A stretch of 63,784 bases of DNA from Clostridium algoriphilum (GCF_020443705.1 NZ_JAIZZK010000026.1:1-63784); one strand, 5' to 3'; counted from the first letter of the stretch, positions 7,578 through 16,468 are shown. The notes: generated by a model not told the origin, from the sequence alone. A program made the numbers and translations.

Positions 7578-8162
7578 TTAGAATTTCTCACAGAATATTT
7601 CAAAATATCCTTGTGGATGAGCACATGCTGGACATACTTTAGGAGCACTTTTCCCTTCAAATATATAACCACAGTTGCTACATTTCCAAGTAACTACTTC
7701 ATCTTTATCGAATACTTTGTTATTTTCTACATTACTTAATAATTGTCTGTATCTTTCTTCATGATGTTTTTCAACCTCAGAAATTCTTCTATATAGGAAC
7801 GCAATATCTGGAAATCCCTCTTTCTCCGCAACTTCTGCGAAAGATGGATAAAGATCTGACCACTCTTCATTTTCTCCATTTGCTGCTGCTAATAAATTTG
7901 CTTTGGTATCTCCGAGTGCTACAGGATATGTTGCATTAATTTCTACTACTTCTCCACATAAATCTTTGTTTGCAAATTTAAAGAATCTTTCAGCATGTTC
8001 TTTCTCGTTATCTGCTGTTTCAATAAATATCTTAGATATTTGAATATAACCCTCTTTTTTTGCTACAGACGAATAATAAGTATATCTGTTTCGAGCTTGT
8101 GATTCACCCGCAAAAGATTTCATAAGATTTTCAGCTGTTCTTGTACCTTTTAATGTTTTCAT
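7578..8162 (-). CDS. rbr: rubrerythrin
   Basis: A 194-residue rubrerythrin, the NADH-linked peroxide-reducing di-iron protein of anaerobes. The N-terminal four-helix domain carries the diiron ligands in [23 protein letters not shown] and [10 protein letters not shown]. The C-terminal rubredoxin domain (about 156-190) has CSNCGY and [11 protein letters not shown]. Length and order match the standard form. Its binding site is AAGGAGGT. It is transcribed alone, and a palindrome upstream (8213-8239) could be an operator. It protects against oxygen and peroxide. Confidence 0.97.
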   Translation of the reverse strand: MKTLKGTRTAENLMKSFAGESQARNRYTYYSSVAKKEGYIQISKIFIETADNEKEHAERFFKFANKDLCGEVVEINATYPVALGDTKANLLAAANGENEEWSDLYPSFAEVAEKEGFPDIAFLYRRISEVEKHHEERYRQLLSNVENNKVFDKDEVVTWKCSNCGYIFEGKSAPKVCPACAHPQGYFEIFCEKF

Positions 8163-8212
8163 AAATACCTCCTTGTTTCTCTCAGAAAAAAATAATTATA
8201 TATATTGTGTAC

Positions 8213-8239
8213 ATTAAAGTATTCTATAAATACTTTAAT
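8213..8239. promoter_or_regulatory. palindrome upstream of rubrerythrin
   Basis: Eleven-base arms ATTAAAGTATT/AATACTTTAAT flank five bases, about 50 bases upstream of the rbr start. It lacks a following T-run, so an operator is as likely as a terminator for metQ. It does not fit the canonical PerR box closely. Confidence 0.4.
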
Positions 8240-8275
8240 TTACCTCTTTTTTATGGTTTAATCTAATTATTATTC

Positions 8276-9076
8276 TTAAAATGCAGGAATTACAGCACCT
8301 TTGTATTTCTCTGCAATGAATTTTTTAACTTCTGGGGAAGTTAATGCTTTTGAAAGCGCCTTTATATAGGGTTTGTTCTTATCTTCTTTTCTAACTGCAA
8401 GTACATTTGCATAAGGCGAATCTTTTGCTTCAACAGCTAACGCATCTGTTAACTTTAAATTAGCTTCCATTGCATAATTAGAATTTATAACCGCTGCATC
8501 CAAATCTTTTAAGACTCTTGGAAGTTGAGGTGCTTCTAATTCAGTTATTTTTAAGTTCTTTTTATTTTCTGTAATATCAAGCTTAGATATAAGATCTCCA
8601 CTTTTCAATTTTAATAACCCTGCTTTCTCAAGTACTCTAAGTGCTCTTGCTCCATTTGTAGGATCATTTGGAATAGCTATACTAGATCCGTCTTTTATAT
8701 CAGTAAGCTTTTTATATTTTGTAGAGTATAAAGCCATAGGTTCAATATGAACTTTTACTGTATAATCTAGGTCTAGACCTTTTTCTTTACTAAATTCCTT
8801 TAGATAAGGTACATGTTGAAAGAAATTAGCATCTAGTTGTTTTTCAGCGAGTGCTGTGTTTGGTGTTACATAGTCAGTAAATTCTACTATTTTAAGGGTA
8901 TATCCCTCTTTTGCAAGAAGTGGTTTTACAACCTCTAATATTTCTTTATGAGGAACTGGTGAGGCACCTACTGTAATAATCTTTTTATCTGTTTCAACGG
9001 CCTCTTTTTTAGTTCCACAACCACCTAATGCGAAAATCACAACTATTGATAATAATATACTTAATAATTTTTTCAT
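8276..9076 (-). CDS. metQ: methionine ABC transporter substrate-binding lipoprotein
   Basis: A 266-residue NlpA/MetQ lipoprotein. The signal peptide ends in the lipobox LGGC (Cys at about residue 20). The mature part follows the family: ITVGASPVPHKEILE, DANFFQHVPYLKEF, IAIPNDPTNGARALRVLE, DAAVINSNYAMEA and a C-terminal SPEVKKFI. It binds methionine outside the membrane and delivers it to MetI/MetN. It is the last gene of metN-metI-metQ, about 90 bases after metI. Expression should fall with high SAM because of the riboswitches upstream. Confidence 0.96.
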   Translation of the reverse strand: MKKLLSILLSIVVIFALGGCGTKKEAVETDKKIITVGASPVPHKEILEVVKPLLAKEGYTLKIVEFTDYVTPNTALAEKQLDANFFQHVPYLKEFSKEKGLDLDYTVKVHIEPMALYSTKYKKLTDIKDGSSIAIPNDPTNGARALRVLEKAGLLKLKSGDLISKLDITENKKNLKITELEAPQLPRVLKDLDAAVINSNYAMEANLKLTDALAVEAKDSPYANVLAVRKEDKNKPYIKALSKALTSPEVKKFIAEKYKGAVIPAF

Positions 9077-9163
9077 TTTAAATCCCCCTTGTAATCTTTG
9101 TGAGTACTTAATATTAGGACTATTAGTCCTATATTATTATTTTAATCCTATATAATAACAAAT

Positions 9164-9808
9164 TTACTTTATCATTTTACTATATAGTAAATTTCCTAAG
9201 GCTTGAATAGTTTGCACAACTACAATTAATATTATTACAGTGTATATCATAATGTCTGTCTTAAATCTATAGTAGCCATATTTTTGTGCTACATCTCCAA
9301 GACCACCTCCACCAACTGTTCCAGCCATAGCTGAGTAGCCTATAATATTTATTACTGTTAAAGTAATGCCAAGAACTATAGATGGCATTGCCTCTTTTAA
9401 CATAACGTTAAATATAATTTGATGAGTTTTTGCCCCGAAGGATTTAGCTGCTTCAATAATGCCATAGTCGACTTCTAATAATGCAGACTCTATTATCCTT
9501 GCAGCAAAAGGAGCCGCTCCAAGCGTTAGTGGAACTATAGCTGCATTAGTACCTATAGTTGTTCCAACAATAAGCTTCGTTAAAGGGAATATAGATATCA
9601 TTAATATGATAAACGGAAAAGAACGAAGTATGTTAACTACTAAATTTAAACTTTTATATATTAAAGCATTTGGCCTTAGACCTTTCGGAGCTGTTACAAT
9701 TAAACCAACTGCCGAAATAAATCCTAAAATAACTGTGAAAATTGTAGATAATGTTACCATATATAATGTGTCTATTAGTGCAGGTAATAAAATATCTTTA
9801 AATATCAT
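9164..9808 (-). CDS. metI: methionine ABC transporter permease
   Basis: A 214-residue MetI-type permease with five membrane helices. The cytoplasmic coupling loop AKSFGAKTHQIIFNVMLKEAMPSI matches the EAA motif, and AMAGTVGGGGLGDVA is a family hallmark. The binding site GGAGGAG precedes the ATG. It lies between metN and metQ on the same strand. Confidence 0.96.
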   Translation of the reverse strand: MIFKDILLPALIDTLYMVTLSTIFTVILGFISAVGLIVTAPKGLRPNALIYKSLNLVVNILRSFPFIILMISIFPLTKLIVGTTIGTNAAIVPLTLGAAPFAARIIESALLEVDYGIIEAAKSFGAKTHQIIFNVMLKEAMPSIVLGITLTVINIIGYSAMAGTVGGGGLGDVAQKYGYYRFKTDIMIYTVIILIVVVQTIQALGNLLYSKMIK

Positions 9809-9877
9809 TTATGCTCCTCCTTGTATTTTAATAGCCTATAACAATTATTACTTGTTATCCTCTTTTTACTGCCCAAT

Positions 9878-10846
9878 TTACAGCAAATCATTATCAATTT
9901 CCCACTCTATAGCTTTATCATCTAAATAATTTATTATTTTATTCTTATTTTCTTCATTTGTATTTATTATAAGGCTACCCATTACATTATCGCGAAATTT
10001 TTCAAGCCTCCCCCATACTATAGAGAAATCAATATCTAATTCCCTTGCTAATGACGTTATAAGGCAACTCTGAGTAATTTCCTTTGTAAAAAATATTTTA
10101 ATGTTATGGCCCGTACTAGGTAATAATTCTTCCTCACCAATAAGTATTTTCATTTCTTTTGTTGGCTTAATAAATAATTCATCAGTAAATCCACGGCTTT
10201 TAATTTTGCCCCCTTCTAAAAGGATAAATTTATTACATATTTCTTTTACCACTTCCATTTGATGGGTAACTACAACAATTGTTATATTAAACTTGTTATT
10301 GATATCTCTTAAAAGCTGCAATATAGATTTTGTAGTTTTAGGGTCCAATGCAGATGTCGCTTCATCGCATAGTAATATTTTTGGATTAAGTGCCAATGCT
10401 CTCGCGATTCCAACCCTTTGTTTCTGGCCTCCACTAAGCTGTTTTACGTTTGTGCTAACTTTATCATTAAGTCCCACTAAATCTATTAAACTATCTACTC
10501 TTTTCTTAATGGACTCTTTATCCTTTCCCCATACTTCTAGTGGAAAAGCTATATTTTGAAAAACGTTTTTACTATTAATGAGGTTGAAACTTTGGAATAT
10601 AATTCCTACTTCTTTTCTAAATTCACGAAGCTCTCTCCTGCTTAGTTCCTTTACCCCTTTGCCCATTATATTAATAGAACCTGCATCGTAGGTTTCAAGT
10701 CCATTAAAACATCTAAGTAAAGTGGATTTACCAGCACCACTGTGACCTATAACTCCATATATATCACCTTTCTCAACTGTAAAGGAAACATCACTTAATA
10801 CTTTTACCTCTGAAAAACTTTTACATACACCACTCACTTTAATCAT
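9878..10846 (-). CDS. metN: methionine ABC transporter ATP-binding protein
   Basis: A 322-residue ATPase with Walker A GHSGAGKST, signature LSGGQKQR and Walker B LLCDEATSALD. A C-terminal NIL domain (about residues 240-318) is the ACT-like regulatory domain by which methionine inhibits MetN. The start at 10846 (MIKVSGV) is preferred over the longer ORF because AAAAGGAGAAGGG lies just upstream. It is the first gene of metNIQ, downstream of two SAM riboswitches. Confidence 0.96.
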   Translation of the reverse strand: MIKVSGVCKSFSEVKVLSDVSFTVEKGDIYGVIGHSGAGKSTLLRCFNGLETYDAGSINIMGKGVKELSRRELREFRKEVGIIFQSFNLINSKNVFQNIAFPLEVWGKDKESIKKRVDSLIDLVGLNDKVSTNVKQLSGGQKQRVGIARALALNPKILLCDEATSALDPKTTKSILQLLRDINNKFNITIVVVTHQMEVVKEICNKFILLEGGKIKSRGFTDELFIKPTKEMKILIGEEELLPSTGHNIKIFFTKEITQSCLITSLARELDIDFSIVWGRLEKFRDNVMGSLIINTNEENKNKIINYLDDKAIEWEIDNDLL

Positions 10847-10926
10847 GATATCCCTTCTCCTTTTCACTATTATCATCTATCTTTAACTCTTGATATTAAC
10901 TTCATGCGCATTCATATATATTTTTT

Positions 10927-10981
10927 TCAAAAAAAATAGAACCCAAGAATAAACTTAGGAACTACTTCCAAACTTATTCTT
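10927..10981 (-). terminator. intrinsic terminator of the proximal SAM riboswitch
   Basis: Read on the minus strand, a long imperfect stem starting AAGAATAAG (10981-10945) is followed by a run of eight T. Its 5' arm begins within the 3' strand of aptamer helix P1, as expected for a SAM-controlled expression platform just ahead of metN. Confidence 0.8.
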
Positions 10982-11078
10982 ATCTTGCAGCAATGCTACA
11001 GGATTTAACACCATGCATCATATTATGATGTTGGTTGTCGGGTTTCATCGGGCCATTCCCTCCACCTCTCTTGATAAG
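10979..11078 (-). ncRNA. SAM-I (S-box) riboswitch, promoter-distal copy adjacent to metN
   Basis: Read on the minus strand, the aptamer begins CTTATCAAGAGAGGTGGAGG, contains the conserved GGCCCGATGAAACCC and GGCAACC-type core (here GACAACC), and closes with GATAAG pairing to CTTATC in P1. SAM binding should favour the adjacent terminator and stop metNIQ transcription when methionine supply is ample. Confidence 0.93.
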
Positions 11079-11109
11079 ACACTATTAAATTTTATTACTA
11101 ATATAATTC

Positions 11110-11152
11110 AAAACAAAAAACCTCTTTCATCAAAATATAATGATGAAAGAGG
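11110..11152 (-). terminator. intrinsic terminator of the distal SAM riboswitch
   Basis: Perfect 12-bp arms (CCTCTTTCATCA and its complement, 11121-11152) are followed by a T-run on the minus strand. The P1 3' segment GATGAGAGAGG can pair with the terminator's 5' arm over 11 bases with one G-U pair, giving a clear antiterminator. Confidence 0.9.
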
Positions 11153-11174
11153 TATAAATATCAAAGGCACCTCT

Positions 11175-11291
<117 letters not shown>

Positions 11292-11318
11292 AATTAACTA
11301 GTTTATTAAATTATATTT

Positions 11319-11347
11319 ATAATATCACTATATTACTGATATGTAAA
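11319..11347 (-). promoter_or_regulatory. promoter of the metNIQ leader
   Basis: On the minus strand: -35 TTTACA (11347-11342), a 17-base spacer, and -10 TATTAT (11324-11319), about 28 bases ahead of the first SAM aptamer. One promoter appears to serve both riboswitches, giving a leader of about 465 bases. Confidence 0.6.
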
Positions 11348-11385
11348 GAAGGTTATTGAAAATATAATTAACAACTTTTTATATA

Positions 11386-11721
11386 CTATCCTCTTGGAGC
11401 ATACATAATAATCGCAGCTCCGATTACTGCTATAGTTCCGCCAATTAAATCAAATTTATCTGGAGTTATGTTATCAATTTTCCATCCCCATAATACTGAT
11501 AATATAATAAATATACCACCATAAGTTGCATATACTCTTCCAAAATTAGCATTTGGAGGTTGAAGTGTTGGAATTATGCCGTATAAAATTAGTGCTATCG
11601 CTCCCATAGCTGCGAACATAATGCTTTTCCCTTCCCGCAGCCATATCCATACAAGGTATCCCCCTCCTATCTCAAATACTCCCGCTAATATGAAATAAAA
11701 TATTGACTTTATTATTCCCAT
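11386..11721 (-). CDS. YnfA/UPF0060 family small membrane protein
   Basis: A 111-residue protein with four membrane helices matching UPF0060 (YnfA), relatives of small multidrug resistance transporters. Family marks are [21 protein letters not shown] near the N terminus, [11 protein letters not shown] in the third segment and a terminal [12 protein letters not shown] role in drug or cation export is suggested for relatives but is not certain. A 15-bp-arm palindrome lies 57 bases upstream. Confidence 0.9.
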   Translation of the reverse strand: MGIIKSIFYFILAGVFEIGGGYLVWIWLREGKSIMFAAMGAIALILYGIIPTLQPPNANFGRVYATYGGIFIILSVLWGWKIDNITPDKFDLIGGTIAVIGAAIIMYAPRG

Positions 11722-11777
11722 ATGTATTTCTCCTTATAGAAAAATTATAGTATATTATTAATTCACTATAGCATAGA

Positions 11778-11815
11778 TGAGTATCAATATCAATATCATT
11801 TGATATTGATACTCA
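11778..11815. promoter_or_regulatory. large perfect inverted repeat upstream of the YnfA-like gene
   Basis: Perfect 15-base arms (TGAGTATCAATATCA and its complement) flank eight bases. The GATATTGATA core faintly resembles Fur-type boxes. Being upstream of the minus-strand gene, it could be an operator or a leader hairpin. Confidence 0.45.
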
Positions 11816-11821
11816 CTAATC

Positions 11822-12210
11822 TATAATCAACAATAACTATTGATTGTTACGTTTTATCTATAAAGTGTAATATTATATTAATGTACTTTTACATTTTATT
11901 AAAGTACAATAGTATTACTTAAATACATTAATAATTACTTAATTATAACAGTACTATTTAACTATAAAAGTGAGTAATTTGATCTCTTATAAGTAGGTTG
12001 TTTTTTTATCTTCTATTATTTATATTAATTTCCAACTTTTTGTTAATATTTTATATAATACCAAACATTTATGGTACAATATACTATGATAATTAAGTAT
12101 ATAATATTAAAAATTAAATGTTTTTGAAAGTAAATAATTAGTCCATACATTTTTGTTATATTTTTAGAATAATTAACAACAATGGTACATAAACCTTATA
12201 TATAGTGTTA
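11822..12210. other. AT-rich intergenic region upstream of the PBP transcription unit
   Basis: No gene is visible. It contains a small hairpin (TGTACTTT at 11882-11889 and its complement at 11901-11908) and otherwise very AT-rich sequence ahead of the strong promoter at 12211. Confidence 0.55.
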
Positions 12211-12239
12211 TTGACAAAAATGTAAAAAAATTATATTAT
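12211..12239 (+). promoter_or_regulatory. strong sigma-A-type promoter of the PBP unit
   Basis: A consensus TTGACA (12211-12216), a 17-base spacer and TATTAT (12234-12239). Transcription should start near 12246, leaving a leader of about 240 bases before the penicillin-binding protein gene. Confidence 0.8.
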
Positions 12240-12245
12240 TAGTGA

Positions 12246-12460
12246 ATAAACTAATTTTATTTTCAGTATTGAAAAGAGGGTCATAAAACGTCTTAAATAC
12301 TAAAAGTCCACTAATAAATTAATAATAAAATATGATATAGACGTCGAGATATACTAATACCTGTGGCGACCAGGTATTAAATTCTACACAAGCATTCACC
12401 GCCTTAGCGTATATATGATGCACGGTCGTCCAAGCCTAGCCTTGGACAATTTCTTTTTTT
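12246..12460 (+). ncRNA. unrecognised structured leader RNA ending in a terminator
   Basis: This leader separates a consensus promoter from the PBP gene and is more GC-rich towards its 3' end than its surroundings. It has a hairpin with 8-bp arms AATACCTG/CAGGTATT (12356-12378) whose loop TGGCGAC can pair with GTCGTC (12425-12430). That segment overlaps the 5' arm of the terminator at 12428-12447, so pseudoknot and terminator would exclude each other. This is the layout of a riboswitch or protein-binding attenuator. I cannot assign it to a known family; an independent small RNA is the alternative. Confidence 0.55.
12428..12460 (+). terminator. intrinsic terminator between leader and PBP gene
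   Basis: Seven-base arms GTCCAAG/CTTGGAC surround CCTAGC and are followed by TTCTTTTTTT. It lies only 25 bases before the PBP start codon, so some read-through or regulated antitermination must occur. Confidence 0.8.
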
Positions 12461-12484
12461 ATTATAAAATAGGAGGAGATATTA

Positions 12485-15178
12485 ATGGATGATAATGAAA
12501 TTGTAAAAGTCACAGAAACACCAAAAATAAAAAAGAAACTATGGAAAAAAATCGTTAAAGGCTTATTAATATTTTTCGCAATTATGTTTATATTAGGAAC
12601 AGTAGCTTCAGGAATTGGTTACATAAAATATGGTGATAAGATACAAGCTACAATAAATAGTGGTAACACTATAGCTCAATCTATAAATGAAACTGATTTT
12701 AATACTAGGAAACCAACGCAATTTTATGATAATAAAGGTAAGCTAATAAAGGAATTTAAAACTTTTACGTACTATTACACAAAAGAAGCAGATCTAAATC
12801 CATATGTAGGCCAAGCTGTTACTTCAATAGAAGACCAAAGGTTTTATGATCATAATGGGATAGATTATAAAGGTATAAGACGATCTATTTGGGTATATAT
12901 AAAATCAAAAGGAACTATACTACAAGGCGGTTCTACAATAACTCAGCAACTTGCAAGAAATGTATTTCTTACATTTGACGTAACTCTTTGGAGAAAATTA
13001 GAAGAATCAGTTATAGCAAAAGATCTAGAACAAAAGTATACTAAATCACAAATACTAGAATTCTATGTAAATAACGTGAACTTCGGTAATGGATGTTATA
13101 GTATTGAAAGTGCTTCACAGTATTATTTTCAAAAAACTAACAAGGATTTAGATGTATCCCAAATTGCTATGATAGCAGCTATTCCTAACAATCCATCTTT
13201 TTATAACCCAATTCAACACATGAATAATGCAATAAAGAGGAGAAATTTAGTCCTAGATAAAATGTTAAGTCTAAAGAAAATTTCTCAAAGTGATTATGAT
13301 AAGGCAACTGCAGAAGTTATCACGTTAAACGTAAAACCTACTGTAAAAACAGAGGCTATGGACTCCAGTATGCAATATGCTGTTCACAATGCAACCGTAA
13401 AATTAATGGAGCAAGATGGTTTTGTTTCACAATATTCTTTTAATAATGATAAAGAAAGAAAAGCCTATTTTACAAAGTATAATGATACATATGCTGAAAA
13501 AGAAAAACAACTACTTGCTGGAAGATATAGAATAGACACATCTATAGATCTCTTAAAACAAAAAAAATTACAAAGTGTAGTAGATAATACGTTATTACAA
13601 TATACACAAACAGATAGCAAAACAGGATTATATAAGAAGCAAGGTGCAAGCGTAACTATAGACAATAGCACAGGAGAAGTAGTAGCTATAGTTGGAGGTA
13701 GAAGCCAAGACGGTAACACGTTTAACAGAGCCTTTTTAGGGGTAAGACAGCCTGGTTCTTCTATTAAACCACTAATAGCATATACGCCTGCTTTTGAAGG
13801 AAAGTACATTCCTTCAAGCCAATATGTTGACGCACCGATAGCTAATGGACCAGCTAATGATGATTTTTCATACCGTGGGTCAGTAACATTAAAATATGCA
13901 CTTGATATATCTATAAATACTATTGCGGTTAGGTTAGTAGGAAATACTGGAGTAAAGAAATCACTTAAGTATCTACAAAACATGGAGTTTAAATATATAA
14001 CTCCTGAAGATAAATCCTCAATAGTTGGTATAGGTGGTTTTACAAAAGGTGTTACACCAGTAGAAATGGCTTCAGCTTATTCAACTCTTTCAAGAAATGG
14101 TACATTTACAGAACCAACTAACGTACGTAAAATAACTAATACAGTAATTAATGAAGTTCTTTTTGAAAATACTCATAAGCAAACCAAAGTATATGATAGT
14201 GGTGCTGCTTACCTTACGACAGATACTTTAAAGAGTGTATTAACAGAAAGTTATTCAACAGGAAGAGGTTTATCCCTAAGTAATTACCCTTATGCTGCTG
14301 GTAAAACCGGAACTACAGATCAATCGAAAGACTGCTGGTTCGTAGGATACACTCCTTACTATACAACATCCGTGTGGGTAGGAAATGATACCCCTGCTCC
14401 TCAGAGCATGTTTGGTGCTAACGAACCCGGACATATATGGAAAAAATATATGGAATACCTACACCAAGGTTTAGTTCAAAAAGATTTTGTTCGCCCTAAT
14501 ACAGTAGTTACTAGAAATGGGGTTTTAATGAATACACTTTATATTAAAATGCACCCAAATGGTAGCAGGATAAAAAGCGTATTTAAAGCTAAAACACCAG
14601 TAGTAACTAAGAAAAATGTAAAAACAGCAGAGGAGCTAAATGCACAGCAGGTAGCTGCAAACGAAAGTTCTGCTAAGAACGCTGTTTCAGCACTTGAAAG
14701 TTTCTCTTTAACTAATAAATCTCAATATGCTAGGTATGCTCAGTTAGTCCAAAATGCCTCTGCAGCTTTGCAGAATGTTACAGATAAAAGTACTTATTCA
14801 CAGCTACAAAAAAGACTTCAAGCTATGATAACTATATTTGATAATGCAAAAACTACTATGGATAATGCAGCAAAAACACCAACAAAAGCACCTACAACAA
14901 CTACTAAAACGCCGACAAAAACACCTACAACACCTACAAAAAACGGTGGTACTGGAACAGGGACTGGTACAGGTACAGGAACTGGGACCGGCACAGGCAC
15001 TGGAACAGGTACTGGAACTGGAACAAGTACTGGTACTGAAACAAACACTGGTACTGGCACTGACGCTGGCACTGATACAGGTACTGACACTGGTACTGGC
15101 ACTAAACCTACTACAGGAACAGATACTGGTACTAAGGTAAATACACCAACAACAAATAATAACCAAAAAACAAAATAA
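12485..15178 (+). CDS. class A penicillin-binding protein (PBP1A type)
   Basis: An 897-residue bifunctional peptidoglycan synthase. It has a cytoplasmic N terminus, a membrane anchor at about 24-47, and a GT51 glycosyltransferase domain with catalytic Glu116 in EDQRFYDHNG and QGGSTITQQLARN at about 147-159. The transpeptidase domain has SSIK (Ser425), SIN (476-478) and KTG (607-609). It polymerises glycan strands and cross-links them outside the membrane. After about residue 700 comes a non-catalytic tail: an Ala/Ser-rich helical stretch, a Thr/Pro/Lys segment, then some 60 residues of mostly Thr-Gly dipeptides (about 820-885). The gene follows an attenuator-like leader and its binding site is AGGAGGAG. 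Confidence 0.95.
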   Translation: MDDNEIVKVTETPKIKKKLWKKIVKGLLIFFAIMFILGTVASGIGYIKYGDKIQATINSGNTIAQSINETDFNTRKPTQFYDNKGKLIKEFKTFTYYYTKEADLNPYVGQAVTSIEDQRFYDHNGIDYKGIRRSIWVYIKSKGTILQGGSTITQQLARNVFLTFDVTLWRKLEESVIAKDLEQKYTKSQILEFYVNNVNFGNGCYSIESASQYYFQKTNKDLDVSQIAMIAAIPNNPSFYNPIQHMNNAIKRRNLVLDKMLSLKKISQSDYDKATAEVITLNVKPTVKTEAMDSSMQYAVHNATVKLMEQDGFVSQYSFNNDKERKAYFTKYNDTYAEKEKQLLAGRYRIDTSIDLLKQKKLQSVVDNTLLQYTQTDSKTGLYKKQGASVTIDNSTGEVVAIVGGRSQDGNTFNRAFLGVRQPGSSIKPLIAYTPAFEGKYIPSSQYVDAPIANGPANDDFSYRGSVTLKYALDISINTIAVRLVGNTGVKKSLKYLQNMEFKYITPEDKSSIVGIGGFTKGVTPVEMASAYSTLSRNGTFTEPTNVRKITNTVINEVLFENTHKQTKVYDSGAAYLTTDTLKSVLTESYSTGRGLSLSNYPYAAGKTGTTDQSKDCWFVGYTPYYTTSVWVGNDTPAPQSMFGANEPGHIWKKYMEYLHQGLVQKDFVRPNTVVTRNGVLMNTLYIKMHPNGSRIKSVFKAKTPVVTKKNVKTAEELNAQQVAANESSAKNAVSALESFSLTNKSQYARYAQLVQNASAALQNVTDKSTYSQLQKRLQAMITIFDNAKTTMDNAAKTPTKAPTTTTKTPTKTPTTPTKNGGTGTGTGTGTGTGTGTGTGTGTGTGTSTGTETNTGTGTDAGTDTGTDTGTGTKPTTGTDTGTKVNTPTTNNNQKTK
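14945..15135 (+). repeat. Thr-Gly-coding hexanucleotide repeat tract
   Basis: Degenerate repeats of the type ACTGGTACAGG encode the (TG)n tail of the PBP. The tract is far richer in G and C than the surrounding genome. Copy-number change by slippage would alter tail length in steps of two residues without frameshift. Confidence 0.85.
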
Positions 15179-15217
15179 AAGAAAGGCATGTGTTTTTTTA
15201 ACACATGCCTTTCTTTT
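15177..15217. terminator. strong bidirectional terminator
   Basis: Perfect 18-base arms flank five T (15177-15194 and 15200-15217), immediately after the PBP stop codon. Flanking A and T runs allow use from both sides. Confidence 0.9.
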
Positions 15218-15249
15218 ATTAAAATTAAGATTAAAATTAAGATTATAAT

Positions 15250-16301
15250 TTAAACTTTAAATTTATTTACTTCCTCAAGCATTTCAGTGGTCATAGTACT
15301 AAGTATTTGAGCTGCCGATACTACTTCTTCGGTAGAGGCATTCATTTCTTCTGATGATGCCGAAACTTCAAGTGCAACTGATGAAACATCATCCACCCTA
15401 ACCAAGATATTATTTTTATCCTTATCTATATCTTCTGCAGAATGTTTAATGGTTTTTATTTTAGGAATTACCTCATTCACTGATTGTATGATTTTTCTAA
15501 AAGATGTTATAGAACTGTTTATAATACTTACCTGGTTTATAAGTTCATCATCCATTTCAACAGAGTCTTGAACTATAACATCTGTATTTTTAGATATCTC
15601 TCCAATTAGTTTACTAATATCCCCTGATGATACCTTTGATTACTCTGCAAGCTTTCTTATCTCATCTGCTACCACAGAAAATCCACGTCCTGACTCTCCT
15701 GCTCTTGCTGCTTCTATAGCTGCATTTAATGCTAGTAAATTTGCCATTAAACTAATTTCCCTAGAATTTGTATCTACAACTTGTATTTCACTAACCATAC
15801 TAGATAATTTATTGCTAAATTCATTAAGAATGTCAGTTACATTTATTAAATCTCCAGATTGTGAGCCTATTCCCTCTGCAATTTGATTTATTCTGATACA
15901 GCACCTTTACCAGCAAATGCTTCCTGGAAATATGATCTATCTTTAACATTAGCACTTTTCCCATCAGTGTATTTTATATCACCATTTGCATCTGCAATAC
16001 CCATTTTTACTGCTTTACTTCTCTTAACTTCTTCTAAAAGAATAGGCATTTTATTTTTCCATGGATTTTTAAGATCTTTTATTATATTACTTGCTGCTAT
16101 AATCTCTAGAGAACTTAACTGGCCTTCAATACGCCCTCCAATATTACTCGCTGACTGTTCTGCAATCTTAGGTAATGTCTTACCTAGGTTTGATATTAGT
16201 GCATTTGATGAACTTATCAGCGAAACTATCCCAAGTCCTATGCATATAACCCCTATTACTAATCCTAAAAACACTAATAATTTACCCTTTATAATTTTCA
16301 T
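15250..16301 (-). pseudogene. methyl-accepting chemotaxis protein, degraded
   Basis: The 5' part (16301-15888) encodes a first membrane helix and the start of a Cache-type sensor (MKIIKGKLLVFLGLVIGV to [14 protein letters not shown]), then stops. In another frame the sequence resumes as [18 protein letters not shown], leading into the signalling core [20 protein letters not shown] and ADEIRKLAE, where a TAA replaces the usual Gln codon before SKVSSGD. The rest, to 15250, is intact methylation-helix sequence. Most of the sensor, the second membrane helix and HAMP are missing. So there is an internal deletion with frameshift plus a nonsense codon: a dead receptor. Confidence 0.9.
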
Positions 16302-16468
16302 ACTTTCCCCCTCAATTAAACAACTTTAATTAAAATTTAATTTACATTCTATATAATTCGTATCATTAAGCAAATACTTCATCATATTATGAAATTTTAG
16401 TATGTAATTTAAATATTTTTGCATTATTTTATCTTCTATTAACGCAACACTTAAATATTAATGAAAAA

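Noticed and set aside
11778-11815. Terminator for a gene to the left
   Set aside because: The gene on the left is on the minus strand and starts there, so nothing ends at this position. Operator or leader hairpin is more likely.
12340-12430. c-di-GMP-II riboswitch in the PBP leader
   Set aside because: A hairpin followed by a GGTCG-type segment gives a faint resemblance, but the conserved core sequence of that class is not present.
14804-15204. Long antisense and alternate-frame ORFs rich in Cys/Ser or Val/Pro over the PBP tail
   Set aside because: They arise from the Thr-Gly repeat tract, lack binding sites and lie opposite an intact gene.
15883-16329. Plus-strand 148-residue ORF over the chemotaxis pseudogene
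   Set aside because: It mirrors the receptor remnant, has no binding site and shows no protein-like features.
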